Below are positions 41,436 to 50,282 of a stretch of 64,000 nt of DNA, piece by piece. The translations under genes and the position numbers were made by a program. The DNA is taken from the NCBI GenBank assembly GCA_903845935.1, contig CAIMZI010000036.1:1-64000 (forward strand), read 5' to 3'. This DNA comes from an uncultured beta proteobacterium (GTDB lineage Bacteria > Pseudomonadota > Gammaproteobacteria > Burkholderiales > Burkholderiaceae_C). Each line of letters begins with the position of its first letter. Position 1 is the first letter of the stretch. The notes beneath the pieces were generated by a model, which searched no databases, was not told the origin of the DNA, and worked only from the letters and a program-made list of their open reading frames with translations.

Positions 41436-42641
41436 TCAGGTGGTTTGGGGCTTACGGTAATGTTGCACAGCCAGCGCCAGCGCACCGGCCACCACGCCCC
41501 AAAAGGCCGAGCCTACACCTCCCAGGCTTAGCCCGCTGAGCGTCACCAAAAAAGTGACGATGGCGGCCTCGCGGTCCTGGTCCCGGTCCAGCGCCACACG
41601 CAGGCCACCGGCGATGCTGCCCAACAGCGCCAGACCGGCAATCGCCGCCACCAGCTCCTTGGGGAAGGCGGTCAACACGCCGATAATGGTGGCGCCAAAC
41701 AGGCCCACCAGCACATACAGGCCGCCGCAGGACACGGCCGCCGTGTAGCGGCGCTTCGGGTCCAGATGCGCCTCTGGCCCCATGCAAATGGCGGCGGTGA
41801 TGGCGCTCAGATTCAGCGAAAACGCGCCAAACGGCGCCAGCAGCAGCGTGCACAGTCCGGTGAGCGTGATGGTGGCCGAGATCGGGATACCGGCGTCGCC
41901 GCCGTTGGTGCGCTCGTCGCCGTAACCGGCCGCCCTGATCGCAGCAACACCGGGCAGGTTTTGCGAGGCCATGGTGACGATGAACAGCGGCAAGGCCAGG
42001 CTGACAAAGGCCGACAGCGAGAAGGCCGGGCTCACCCACACCGGCAGGGTCAGACCGTATTGAATCTCGGTCTTGAGAAAGCCATGGTTCAGCCCAACAA
42101 AGACAATCGCCACCAACAGCGTGAGCGGCACGGCGTAGCGCGGCAAAAAGCGCTTGCCCAGCAGATAGCTGAGCAGCATCAACAAGACCAAGGGCAAGGC
42201 GGTCTGCGCGGCAGCGAAGGCGCTCATGCCAAAGCGCGCCAGCACGCCGGCCAGCAGGGCCGAGGCGATTGCGCTGGGGATGCGGTCCATCAGGCGCTCA
42301 AACCAGCCGGTAGCACCGACCAGCACAATCAGCGCGGCGCACATCATGAAGGCACCCACGGCGTCATTCATGTGGAAACCACCGGCCGCACTGGCCAGCA
42401 CCGCCGCACCGGGCGTGCTCCAGGCCACCATCACCGGCTTGCGCAGCCACAGACTGGGCACCAGGGTGCACAGGCCCATGCCCAGACCGATCGCCCACAT
42501 CCAGGAGGCCATGATGTCGGGCGTGGCGCCAAAGGCAAGGGCAGCCTGAAAGACAATGGCAATCGAGCTGGTAAAGCCCACCAGCACGGCGACAAAACCG
42601 GCGCTGAAAGCCGAGACGCTCCAGTCCCTGAAAAACCGCAT
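41436..42641 (-). CDS. BenE-family benzoate/proton symporter-like protein
   Basis: The 401-residue protein has about 12 hydrophobic helices and the BenE features SFALGFTSSIAIVFQAA-like N-terminus and PLFIVTMASQNLPGVAAIRAAGY. Family members import benzoate or related carboxylates with protons. No benzoate degradation genes are in the window, so the actual substrate is open and the gene symbol is withheld. It lies 15 bases upstream of gshB and 13 after kup, likely one transcript. Confidence 0.88.
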   Translation of the reverse strand: MRFFRDWSVSAFSAGFVAVLVGFTSSIAIVFQAALAFGATPDIMASWMWAIGLGMGLCTLVPSLWLRKPVMVAWSTPGAAVLASAAGGFHMNDAVGAFMMCAALIVLVGATGWFERLMDRIPSAIASALLAGVLARFGMSAFAAAQTALPLVLLMLLSYLLGKRFLPRYAVPLTLLVAIVFVGLNHGFLKTEIQYGLTLPVWVSPAFSLSAFVSLALPLFIVTMASQNLPGVAAIRAAGYGDERTNGGDAGIPISATITLTGLCTLLLAPFGAFSLNLSAITAAICMGPEAHLDPKRRYTAAVSCGGLYVLVGLFGATIIGVLTAFPKELVAAIAGLALLGSIAGGLRVALDRDQDREAAIVTFLVTLSGLSLGGVGSAFWGVVAGALALAVQHYRKPQTT

Positions 42642-42654
42642 GCCGGGCTAACGC

Positions 42655-44523
42655 CTAAATTTCAATCTTGCTGCCCAACTCCACCACGGCATTGTTGGGC
42701 AGGTTCAGGAAGTCGGCGGCGGCGCTGGCATTGCGGTGCATTTGCGCAAACAGCTTTTCGCGCCAGGGCGCCATGCCCTCGCCAAGGGAAGGCACGACGG
42801 TGTCACGCGACAGAAAGTAGCTGGTGGTCATGGCGTTGAGGTCGCAACCGCGCGCCTTGATCTGCTGCAGCGCCTTGGGCACATCGGGATCGTTCTTGAA
42901 GCCGTAGTTGATCGTCACCTGCCAGCAGTCGTGGCCTAGCGCGTCGATTTCGATGCGCTTGTCCATGCCAACCCAGGGAATCTCGTGATTGCGCACCGTG
43001 ACAAACAGGTTGTTTTTGTGCAGCACCTTGTTGTGCTTGAGGTTGTGCAGCATGGCATTGGGCACGGTGCCGGCTTCTGCCGTCAGGAACACGGCCGTGC
43101 CATCCACGCGCACCGGCGGGCTGACAAACACCGCCTCCAAAAAACTCGGTAGGTCAATGGCGTCGGCCATCAGCTTCTGGTTCATCAGGCGGCGGCCATC
43201 CTTCCAGGTTGCCATGATGGTGTACAGGCCCACCGCCATGGCCAAGGGAAACCAGCCGCCCTGGGCGATCTTGAGCGAGTTGGAGGCAAAGAACGCGGCG
43301 TCAATGACAAAGAACACACTGGTGGAGGCGATGCACAACCACAACGGATATTTCCAGCCGTAGCGCACGATAAAGAAGGTCATGACCGTGGTGATGATCA
43401 TCACCAGACTCACCGAGATGCCATAGGCCGCGGCCAGCGCGTCCGAGGAACCGAACAGGGCAACCGCGGCCACCACGCCGAACATCAGGGCCCAGTTGAC
43501 AGCCGGAATATAGATTTGCCCGGTGTCCTTGATGGAGGTGTGCAAGATCGTCAGGCGCGGCAAAAAGCCCAGTTGTATGGTCTGCTTGGTGGCGGAATAC
43601 GCGCCGGTGATCAAGGCCTGAGAGGCGATCACAGTGGCCGCCGTTGCCAGCACCACCAGAGGGATCAGCGCCCATTCCGGCGTCATCAGAAAGAACGGAT
43701 TGCTGGCAGCCTCGGGATGGGCCAGCACCAGAGCGCCCTGGCCAAAGTAGTTCAACACCAGAGAGGGCATGACCAGACCAAACCAGGCAATGCGTATCGG
43801 TTTCTTGCCAAAATGCCCCATGTCGGCATACAAGGCCTCGGCCCCGGTCAGGCACAGAAAGACGGCGCCCAGCGTGATAAAGGCCAGCGCATAGTGGTCG
43901 ATCATGAAGCTGATCGCGTAGGTCGGCAATACCGCCAGCAGCACGCTCGGATTCTTGACCACCTGCACCAGGCCCATCAGGCCAATGCAGAAAAACCAGA
44001 CCACCGTGATCGGGCCAAAGAATTTGCCAATGTCACCGGTACCGCGCCGCTGCACCAGAAACAGACAGGCCAGCACAAAAAGGGAAATCGGCACCACATA
44101 GGGTTTGGCGCCGGGCGTGATGATTTCCATACCCTCCACGGCGGAGAGAACCGAGATGGCGGGCGTGATCACGCCATCGCCAAAAAACAGCGCCACACCA
44201 AACACCCCCAGGATCACCAGGGTGCCACGCACCTTGGGCGTGTCGCGGGTGGAAAGCGAGGCCAGAGCCAGCAGGGCCATCAAACCGCCTTCGCCATTGT
44301 TGTCGGCGCGCATGATCAGCACCACATACTTCAGCGAAACAATGATGGTCAACGCCCAGAAGAACAGCGACAGCACGCCCAGCACATTGTGTTCCGTGAT
44401 GGGCACGTGGCCACTAACAAAGACTTCCTTGAAGGCGTACAGCACGCTGGTGCCGATATCGCCATAAACCACACCAATGGCGCCCAGGGTGAGCGCTGCT
44501 AAAGACGATTTTGATGCTGACAC
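42655..44523 (-). CDS. kup: Potassium uptake protein Kup (TrkD)
   Basis: The 622-residue protein matches E. coli Kup (622) in length. It has about 12 membrane helices followed by a 200-residue cytoplasmic domain. Family segments include [38 protein letters not shown] and [16 protein letters not shown]. It imports K+ with protons. The start is a GTG at 44523 with no clear ribosome site, 8 bases after a stable hairpin that could affect translation. Confidence 0.95.
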   Translation of the reverse strand: MSASKSSLAALTLGAIGVVYGDIGTSVLYAFKEVFVSGHVPITEHNVLGVLSLFFWALTIIVSLKYVVLIMRADNNGEGGLMALLALASLSTRDTPKVRGTLVILGVFGVALFFGDGVITPAISVLSAVEGMEIITPGAKPYVVPISLFVLACLFLVQRRGTGDIGKFFGPITVVWFFCIGLMGLVQVVKNPSVLLAVLPTYAISFMIDHYALAFITLGAVFLCLTGAEALYADMGHFGKKPIRIAWFGLVMPSLVLNYFGQGALVLAHPEAASNPFFLMTPEWALIPLVVLATAATVIASQALITGAYSATKQTIQLGFLPRLTILHTSIKDTGQIYIPAVNWALMFGVVAAVALFGSSDALAAAYGISVSLVMIITTVMTFFIVRYGWKYPLWLCIASTSVFFVIDAAFFASNSLKIAQGGWFPLAMAVGLYTIMATWKDGRRLMNQKLMADAIDLPSFLEAVFVSPPVRVDGTAVFLTAEAGTVPNAMLHNLKHNKVLHKNNLFVTVRNHEIPWVGMDKRIEIDALGHDCWQVTINYGFKNDPDVPKALQQIKARGCDLNAMTTSYFLSRDTVVPSLGEGMAPWREKLFAQMHRNASAAADFLNLPNNAVVELGSKIEI

Positions 44524-44530
44524 AAGTGTT

Positions 44531-44552
44531 ACCGGCCCATCAAGAGGCCGGT
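44531..44552 (-). promoter_or_regulatory. Hairpin just upstream of the kup start
   Basis: ACCGGCC (44531-44537) pairs perfectly with GGCCGGT (44546-44552) around an 8-base loop. In the minus-strand mRNA the stem ends 7 bases before the GTG start of kup, where a Shine-Dalgarno sequence would normally be. It may limit translation of kup; that is inference. Confidence 0.4.
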
Positions 44553-44701
44553 GTCCATTCCATTCGGGATCGCCATTTTGCGCCCGGTCAAGGAAAGCGC
44601 AAGCGCAGCATGTCCATATATTTGTTATGCAAAATCTATGTTGCGGCGCAGCAACTGGGCTTGTGCCGCCCCAGGCTAAGTGTTATGAGCGAACGTGGGG
44701 G

Positions 44702-45991
44702 CTAGTCATACCTCTCGGCCTCGGGATCGGTGGCTTCGAGTTCGTAGCTGGCCGCCAACATGGCCAGGCGCCCAATCACGCCATACATATAGAAGCGATT
44801 CGGCGCGCTGGCACCTGGGCGCACGCCGGGCTGGGGCAGGTGCATGCTTTGGTCAAAGGCCAAGGGCACAAAGCTGGAGCCCGGTGCGTTCAGGTCTTCG
44901 TCGATGCCGAGCTCGGCGTGGATGCGATAAAAGCCGCCCACCACATAGCGATCCATCATGTAAACCACCGGCTCGGCAACCGCGTCATTCATACGCTCCA
45001 GCGTCAGCACGCCCTCCTGAAGTATCAGTTCCTGCAGTCCCTGGAACGGGTTGCCCGCCACATCACGGGCCTTGCGGGCCATGGCCGCCACGTCCTTGCT
45101 GTCGCGCACAGACATCAGACCGGCACTACCGCCCAGGTTGTCGGCCTTAACCACCACAAACGGCCGCTCCTTGATGCCGTATTCCTTGTACTTCTTCTTG
45201 ACCCTGGCCAAGAGCGTATCCACCCGCGCCTTGAGCGCCTCGATTCCATCGTCCGTTCCCAGGTCGATGCCGCCACAGCGGTCGAACAGGGGGTTGATTA
45301 GCCAGTGATCCACTCCTATGAGCTTGCCAAAGCGCTTGGTCACGTCTTCGTAGGTCTTGAAGTGGGTACTGCGTCTGCGCGTGCTCCAACTGGCGTGCAA
45401 AGGCGGCAGCAAATACTGCTCATTCAAGTCTTCCAGAATGCCGGGCACTCCAGCCACTAGGTCGTTATTGAGCAGGATGGTGCAAGGATCAAAATCTTTC
45501 ACGCCCAGTCTGCCCTTGGTGCGTATCACCGGCTCTAGGGTGATGCTTTCGCCATCGGGCAGCTTGAGGGTGGTGGCCTTCTTCAGGTCCGGGCTAATGG
45601 AGCCAATGCGCACATTCAGTCCGGCCATGTGGAAGATGCGCCGCATCTGGGCCAGGTTGCTCAGATAAAAGGTGCTGCGCAGATTGTTTTCCGGGATGAT
45701 CAACAGGTTGCGCGCCTCCGGGCAAATCTTCTCGATGGCGGCCATGGCGGCCTGCACGGCCAGCGGCAGCATGGCCGGCGTCAGGTTGTGCCAGCCACGT
45801 GGGAACAGGTCGGTGTCCACCGGCGCCAGCTTGAAGCCGGCATTGCGCACATCCACCGAGCAGTAAAACGGTGGTGTGTGCTCCATCCACTCCAGACGAA
45901 ACCAGCGCTCTATCGCCGGCATGGAGTCCAGAACGCGCTGTTCCAGCTCATTGATGGGGCCGGTCAGGGCGGTAACAAGGTGCGGAACCAT
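44702..45991 (-). CDS. gshA: Glutamate-cysteine ligase (proteobacterial GshA type)
   Basis: The 429-residue protein resembles the GshA family first described in Acidithiobacillus rather than the enterobacterial type. Segments include CSVDVRNAGFKLAPVDTDLFPRGWHNL, LLPPLHASWSTRRRSTHFKTYE and VVKADNLGGSAGLMSVRD. It joins glutamate and cysteine in the first step of glutathione synthesis. It is upstream of kup-benE-gshB on the same strand, separated from kup by about 180 bases. The C-terminus is rich in Glu/Asp/Ala. Confidence 0.93.
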   Translation of the reverse strand: MVPHLVTALTGPINELEQRVLDSMPAIERWFRLEWMEHTPPFYCSVDVRNAGFKLAPVDTDLFPRGWHNLTPAMLPLAVQAAMAAIEKICPEARNLLIIPENNLRSTFYLSNLAQMRRIFHMAGLNVRIGSISPDLKKATTLKLPDGESITLEPVIRTKGRLGVKDFDPCTILLNNDLVAGVPGILEDLNEQYLLPPLHASWSTRRRSTHFKTYEDVTKRFGKLIGVDHWLINPLFDRCGGIDLGTDDGIEALKARVDTLLARVKKKYKEYGIKERPFVVVKADNLGGSAGLMSVRDSKDVAAMARKARDVAGNPFQGLQELILQEGVLTLERMNDAVAEPVVYMMDRYVVGGFYRIHAELGIDEDLNAPGSSFVPLAFDQSMHLPQPGVRPGASAPNRFYMYGVIGRLAMLAASYELEATDPEAERYD

Positions 45992-46077
45992 GCGGGACTT
46001 TCAAAATAAAGAATATGCAGCGCTGATAGATGGAGCCATAGGCGCCAGATTCAAGCGCCATTAGATTCAGGCAGGGA

Positions 46078-47358
46078 CTACAGACGCACTTCGCCTTCGC
46101 CCAGCACCACATATTTCAACGAGGTGAGTCCTTCAATGCCCACAGGCCCGCGGGCATGGAACTTGTCGGTGCTGATGCCGATCTCGGCACCCAGACCATA
46201 CTCAAAGCCATCGGCAAAACGGGTGCTGGTGTTGACCATCACGCTGGCCGAGTCCACCTCGCGCAGAAAGCGCTGGGCGTGCATGTGGTCGCGCGTCAGG
46301 ATGGCGTCGGTGTGGTGGCTGGAGTAGCGGTTGATGTGCGCAATCGCCTCATCCAGACCGTCCACCACCTTGACGCTGATGACGGGCGCCAGGTATTCCT
46401 CAAACCAGTCTGCTTCAGTGGCATCCACCAGCTGCGCGCCGGGCACGGCCTGCAGAATGGCCCGGCTTTCAGGGCAGACGCGCATTTCCACGCCCTTGTC
46501 GGCATAGATCTTTCCGATCAGCGGCAGGAACTCGGCCGCCACGCCGCGCGCCACCAGCAGGCCCTCGGCGGCGTTGCAGGGGCTGTACTTGCTGGTCTTG
46601 GCGTTGTCGGCCACGCTGACTGCCATGCCGATGTCGCAGGGGTCGTCCACATACACATGGCAGTTGCCGTCCAGGTGCTTGATGACGGGCACCTTGGCGT
46701 CGCGGCTGATGCGCTCGATCAGGCCCTTGCCGCCGCGCGGGATGATCACGTCCACATACTGCGGCATGGTGATGAGCTGGCCCACCACCTCGCGGTCAGT
46801 GGTCTGTACCAGCTGCACGGCGTCCGCCGGCAGGCCGCTTTCTACCAGCGCCTGCTGCACCAGCCGGGCCAGCGCCTTGTTAGATTCAATCGCCTCCGAG
46901 CCGCCGCGCAAAATGCAGGCATTGCCGCTCTTGATCGACAGGCTGGCCGCCTCAATGGTCACGTTGGGGCGGCTCTCGAAAATCATGCCAAACACACCTA
47001 TGGGCACGCGCATCTGGCCGACGCGTATGCCGCTGGGCTGCTGCTTCATACCGATAATCTCGCCGATCACATCGGCCATGGAAGCGAGCTGTTCGCAACC
47101 TTCGGCGCAGGTTTCCAGCACCTTCGGGCTGAGCTTGAGCCGGTCCACCATGGGCGCAGAAAGGCCGGCGGCCACGGCGCGCTCCAGGTCGCGGGCGTTG
47201 TCCACCTGCAGGGCCTGGGTGTTCTCGCGCAGCAAGGCGGCAAGACGGCGCAGGGCCTGGTTCTTCATCGCTGTGGATGCTGCAGCCATGATGCTGGAGG
47301 CGACCTTGGCCTGCTGGCCCAGGGCTCGGGTGGTCTCGGCAATATTCAGGGAGTTCAT
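46078..47358 (-). CDS. proA: Glutamate-5-semialdehyde dehydrogenase (gamma-glutamyl phosphate reductase)
   Basis: The 426-residue protein has aldehyde-dehydrogenase-superfamily features of Pro[37 protein letters not shown], the catalytic Cys in [11 protein letters not shown], and the C-terminal [13 protein letters not shown]. It reduces gamma-glutamyl phosphate to glutamate semialdehyde in proline synthesis. The ATG at 47358 gives the family N-terminus; 35 extra upstream codons overlap the divergent gene. proB is not adjacent; proC is 30 kb away in this window. Confidence 0.97.
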   Translation of the reverse strand: MNSLNIAETTRALGQQAKVASSIMAAASTAMKNQALRRLAALLRENTQALQVDNARDLERAVAAGLSAPMVDRLKLSPKVLETCAEGCEQLASMADVIGEIIGMKQQPSGIRVGQMRVPIGVFGMIFESRPNVTIEAASLSIKSGNACILRGGSEAIESNKALARLVQQALVESGLPADAVQLVQTTDREVVGQLITMPQYVDVIIPRGGKGLIERISRDAKVPVIKHLDGNCHVYVDDPCDIGMAVSVADNAKTSKYSPCNAAEGLLVARGVAAEFLPLIGKIYADKGVEMRVCPESRAILQAVPGAQLVDATEADWFEEYLAPVISVKVVDGLDEAIAHINRYSSHHTDAILTRDHMHAQRFLREVDSASVMVNTSTRFADGFEYGLGAEIGISTDKFHARGPVGIEGLTSLKYVVLGEGEVRL

Positions 47359-47441
47359 AAGCGCATTTTGGCAGATGGGCGTGTCAGCGGGTGGGACTCT
47401 GCAGACGTTCTTGGATGACACACCACATCGGGCTAGCTGCC

Positions 47442-47915
47442 ATGACTCCACCCAAAACAACAATGCGTCACTTCAAGAACTTTGGGCAGGCCTGCGCCAG
47501 CGCAATCCTGGTAGCGCTGCTGTCAAGCACGGTGCATGCCGACACCAATCGCCAGGACTTCATGGCGGCGTTGCAAAAATGGCGGGCGGCAGGCATCCAC
47601 GACTACAACTTCAGCTTGGACCAGAGCTGCTTGTGCCCCGGCGTGCAGCCGGTAAGCGTGACGGTTCAGAACGATGCCGTTCAGAGTGCGCGCAATCTGA
47701 AAGACGGCACGCCAGTCGCGGCGTCCGTTTTGGGCCGCTTACCCAGCCTGGACGGCATCTTGCAGAAAATTGAGGCGGCTTACGCCCAACCGGCCGAGCA
47801 CATCACGCTGACCCTGAACCCGGAGTACGGTTACCCCGAGCGCGTCTTTATTGACTACAGCACCATGATCGCCGATGAAGAGTTGAGCTACCAGATCAGC
47901 AACTTCACACACTGA
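47442..47915 (+). CDS. Exported DUF6174-like protein
   Basis: The 157-residue protein has a signal peptide (residues 8-33, ending STVHADT). The mature part has the pattern seen in DUF6174 proteins: [22 protein letters not shown] with paired Cys, then a repeated-domain segment [15 protein letters not shown] and [12 protein letters not shown]. Function is unknown. ATG 47442 is used; ATG 47463 would still leave a signal peptide and neither has a strong ribosome site. It lies divergent from proA. Confidence 0.72.
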   Translation: MTPPKTTMRHFKNFGQACASAILVALLSSTVHADTNRQDFMAALQKWRAAGIHDYNFSLDQSCLCPGVQPVSVTVQNDAVQSARNLKDGTPVAASVLGRLPSLDGILQKIEAAYAQPAEHITLTLNPEYGYPERVFIDYSTMIADEELSYQISNFTH

Positions 47916-47969
47916 AGCGGGCGCGCTTGCTACCATGGTGCCCGGCCCACAGACCCAGGAGTACGCCGC

Positions 47970-48674
47970 ATGATCCAGCTTTACCAGTTCGCTCCCACCT
48001 TCGGCCTGCCCAACGCCAGCCCGTTTTGCATGAAGCTGGAAACCTATTTGCGCATGGCGGGACTGCCCTATGCGCTGCCGCCTTTCACCATGAAGGGGCT
48101 GCAGGCGGCACCCAAGGGCAAGATGCCTTTTATCGTGGACGGTAAGCGCACCGTGGCAGACAGCAGCCTGATCATCGATTACCTGAAGGAAACGTATGGC
48201 GACCCGGTCGACAGCTGGATGAACGCCGAACAGCGTGCCACCGCCCTGGCCTGGCAGCGCCTGCTGGAGGAACACTTTTACTGGGTCGGCGTGTACACCC
48301 GCTGGATAGCGCCGCAGGGTTGGACGCTGACCCGGCCGGCATTTTTTAGCGCGCTCTCGGCGCCCCTGTCCTGGATTATTCCGCCGCTGGCGCGCCGCGG
48401 CATGGCCAAGGCACTGCACGGCCAGGGCATGGGGCGGCACAGCCGTGACGAAGTCATGGCCCTGGGCTGCCAGGACATCACGGCGTTGGCAAACTTTCTG
48501 GGCGACAAGGCCTTTATGCTGGGCGAGCAGCCCTGCTCGCTGGACGCCGTGGCCTATGCCTTTCTGGCCAATCTGTTGTGGGTGCCAGTGGAATCGGCGC
48601 TCAAGCAACACGCGCAAAAGTATCCGCAGCTGGAGCGCTACTGCCAGCGCATGAAAAGCCGCTACTACGCCTAA
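47970..48674 (+). CDS. Glutathione S-transferase-like protein (FAX/metaxin-type)
   Basis: The 234-residue protein has an N-terminal thioredoxin-like domain (LYQFAPTFGLPNASPFCMKLETYLRMAGLPY, then KGKMPFIVDGKRTVADSSLIIDYL). An all-helical C-terminal domain ends in LDAVAYAFLANLLWVPVES. This layout is typical of the failed-axon-connection/metaxin-like GST group. Substrate is unknown. Its TAA stop shares bases with the stop of convergent holA (CTAA at 48671-48674). Confidence 0.85.
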   Translation: MIQLYQFAPTFGLPNASPFCMKLETYLRMAGLPYALPPFTMKGLQAAPKGKMPFIVDGKRTVADSSLIIDYLKETYGDPVDSWMNAEQRATALAWQRLLEEHFYWVGVYTRWIAPQGWTLTRPAFFSALSAPLSWIIPPLARRGMAKALHGQGMGRHSRDEVMALGCQDITALANFLGDKAFMLGEQPCSLDAVAYAFLANLLWVPVESALKQHAQKYPQLERYCQRMKSRYYA

Positions 48675-49756
48675 CGGGGGCGCGGCTTGGGTGCAGGCTG
48701 GGCCGCACACAGGGCGCATAGCTGCAGCGCCAGCCGGTGCAGAGCCTGCCAGCCGCCGGCGGGCCAGTCGGGCTGCTTCAGGCCCTTGACAATGCCATCC
48801 ACCAGATGCGCCGACTGCAACAGTTCGGCCAATGCCGCAGCAGACAGGCGCGGCAGCACACGCTCAAACAGTCGCTCCTTGTTGCCCCAGATGCGGTTCT
48901 CGCGCAACGCCATGGGCAGCGGACGGCCCTGAGCCATGGCGTCTTTCACGCGCTTCAGGGCGCGTATGTCTTCGGCCAGGGTGTAATGCACCAGCACCTC
49001 GGCCTCGCCCTCGGCCTGCAGGCCATCGAGCATGCGCTGTACGCGTTCGGGGTTTCCGGCCAGCACCGATTCGGATAGCTTGAAGACGTCGTAGCGCGCC
49101 ACGTTGAGCACCGCGCTCTCGATCTGCTCGAAGCTCAACAAGCTGCCTTGCTCGGCCGGAAACAGCAGGGCCAGCTTCTGGATTTCCTGGTGCGCGGCCA
49201 GCAGGTTGCCTTCCACCCGGTCGGCGAAAAACTGCAGGCTGCGCTGGCCAGGCTCGCCCGCCTCCACCTTCAGGCCGAAAGCGCCCAGGCGCTGGGCAAT
49301 CCATTGCGGCAGGGTGCTGCGCTCCACCGGCTGCACCTCCAACGTGATGCCAAAGCTCTCGAGCGCGGCGAACCAGGCGCCGGTCTTAGTGGCCTTGTCC
49401 AGACGCGGCAGCAGCACAATGGTCAGCACCTCTTCATTGCCCTGCGCCGCTGCGGCTAGTTGCTGCAGGGCGACGCTGCCGTCCTTGCCGGGCTTGCCGC
49501 TGGGGATGCGGATCTCGATGATCTGCTTGTCGGCAAACAGGCTCATGGAGCCACCGGCTGCCAACACCGCGCTCCAGTCAAAGTGGGCGCCGCTGACAGT
49601 GTGGGAAGAACGTTCGCCAAAACCCTGGCTGCGTGCGTGGGCGCGTAGGGTGTCAAGCGCTTCCTGTTGCAGCAAGGGCTCATCGCCATGCAGCGTGTAC
49701 AGACTCTTGAGCCCGCGCTGCAGATGATTGGCCAGTTGGGCGGCAGAGATTTGCAT
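48671..49756 (-). CDS. holA: DNA polymerase III subunit delta
   Basis: The 361-residue protein fits HolA: SLYTLHGDEPLLQQEALDTLRAHARSQGF at the N-terminus, LLPRLDKATKTGAWFAAL, and a helical C-terminal collar domain. It opens the beta clamp within the clamp loader. It is 7 bases after lptE in the leuS-lptE-holA order that is common in proteobacteria, and likely co-transcribed. Its stop overlaps that of the convergent GST-like gene. Confidence 0.92.
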   Translation of the reverse strand: MQISAAQLANHLQRGLKSLYTLHGDEPLLQQEALDTLRAHARSQGFGERSSHTVSGAHFDWSAVLAAGGSMSLFADKQIIEIRIPSGKPGKDGSVALQQLAAAAQGNEEVLTIVLLPRLDKATKTGAWFAALESFGITLEVQPVERSTLPQWIAQRLGAFGLKVEAGEPGQRSLQFFADRVEGNLLAAHQEIQKLALLFPAEQGSLLSFEQIESAVLNVARYDVFKLSESVLAGNPERVQRMLDGLQAEGEAEVLVHYTLAEDIRALKRVKDAMAQGRPLPMALRENRIWGNKERLFERVLPRLSAAALAELLQSAHLVDGIVKGLKQPDWPAGGWQALHRLALQLCALCAAQPAPKPRPR

Positions 49757-49763
49757 GGCTTGC

Positions 49764-50279
49764 CTATGGCGCGGACACGCTGGCCGCGAGCTTGACCGCA
49801 GCCAGTCGGCGCATCAGCTGTTGCACACATTCGGACTGCATATCGCGGTACAACATGGCCTCCTCCGCGTCCTTGGACAGCACGGCGGTGGAGTTGAAAC
49901 TCAGGCTGCGATGCTGTTCCAGAGTGGAAACAGGGATCAGCTCAACGCCCTTTGCCGTGCGCAGCTTGAACCGGAGCTTCAGGCGCAGGTCATATTCCAC
50001 CACCTGCCCGGAGGCATTCACACCGACGGCCACTTTCTCACGGACCTCTTCCAGAATATCCAGAATCACGTCCGGCAACTGGCCCTGCGCATCCGGCGCC
50101 ACCGGCCGCACAATGGGTCCCAAATAGCGCATCAGATCAACCGCCACGCCCTTGCCTTTTTCCGGCGTGACCGCAATAGTGGCAAAGGGCAGATCCTGGC
50201 TGCTGCGCAGCTTGAAGCCGCAGCCTGCCAGCACCGTGGTGATCAACAGGGCCAGGGCAAGACTTCGCGGCAGGCTCAT
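49764..50279 (-). CDS. lptE: LPS-assembly lipoprotein LptE
   Basis: The 171-residue protein has a lipoprotein signal with lipobox LAGC and Cys20. The region after it fits LptE (GFKLRSSQDLPFATIAVTP, DLRLKLRFKLRTAKG). LptE plugs the LptD outer membrane pore that inserts LPS. It starts 3 bases after leuS, so translation is probably coupled, and sits before holA as usual. Confidence 0.92.
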   Translation of the reverse strand: MSLPRSLALALLITTVLAGCGFKLRSSQDLPFATIAVTPEKGKGVAVDLMRYLGPIVRPVAPDAQGQLPDVILDILEEVREKVAVGVNASGQVVEYDLRLKLRFKLRTAKGVELIPVSTLEQHRSLSFNSTAVLSKDAEEAMLYRDMQSECVQQLMRRLAAVKLAASVSAP

Positions 50280-50282
50280 GCG

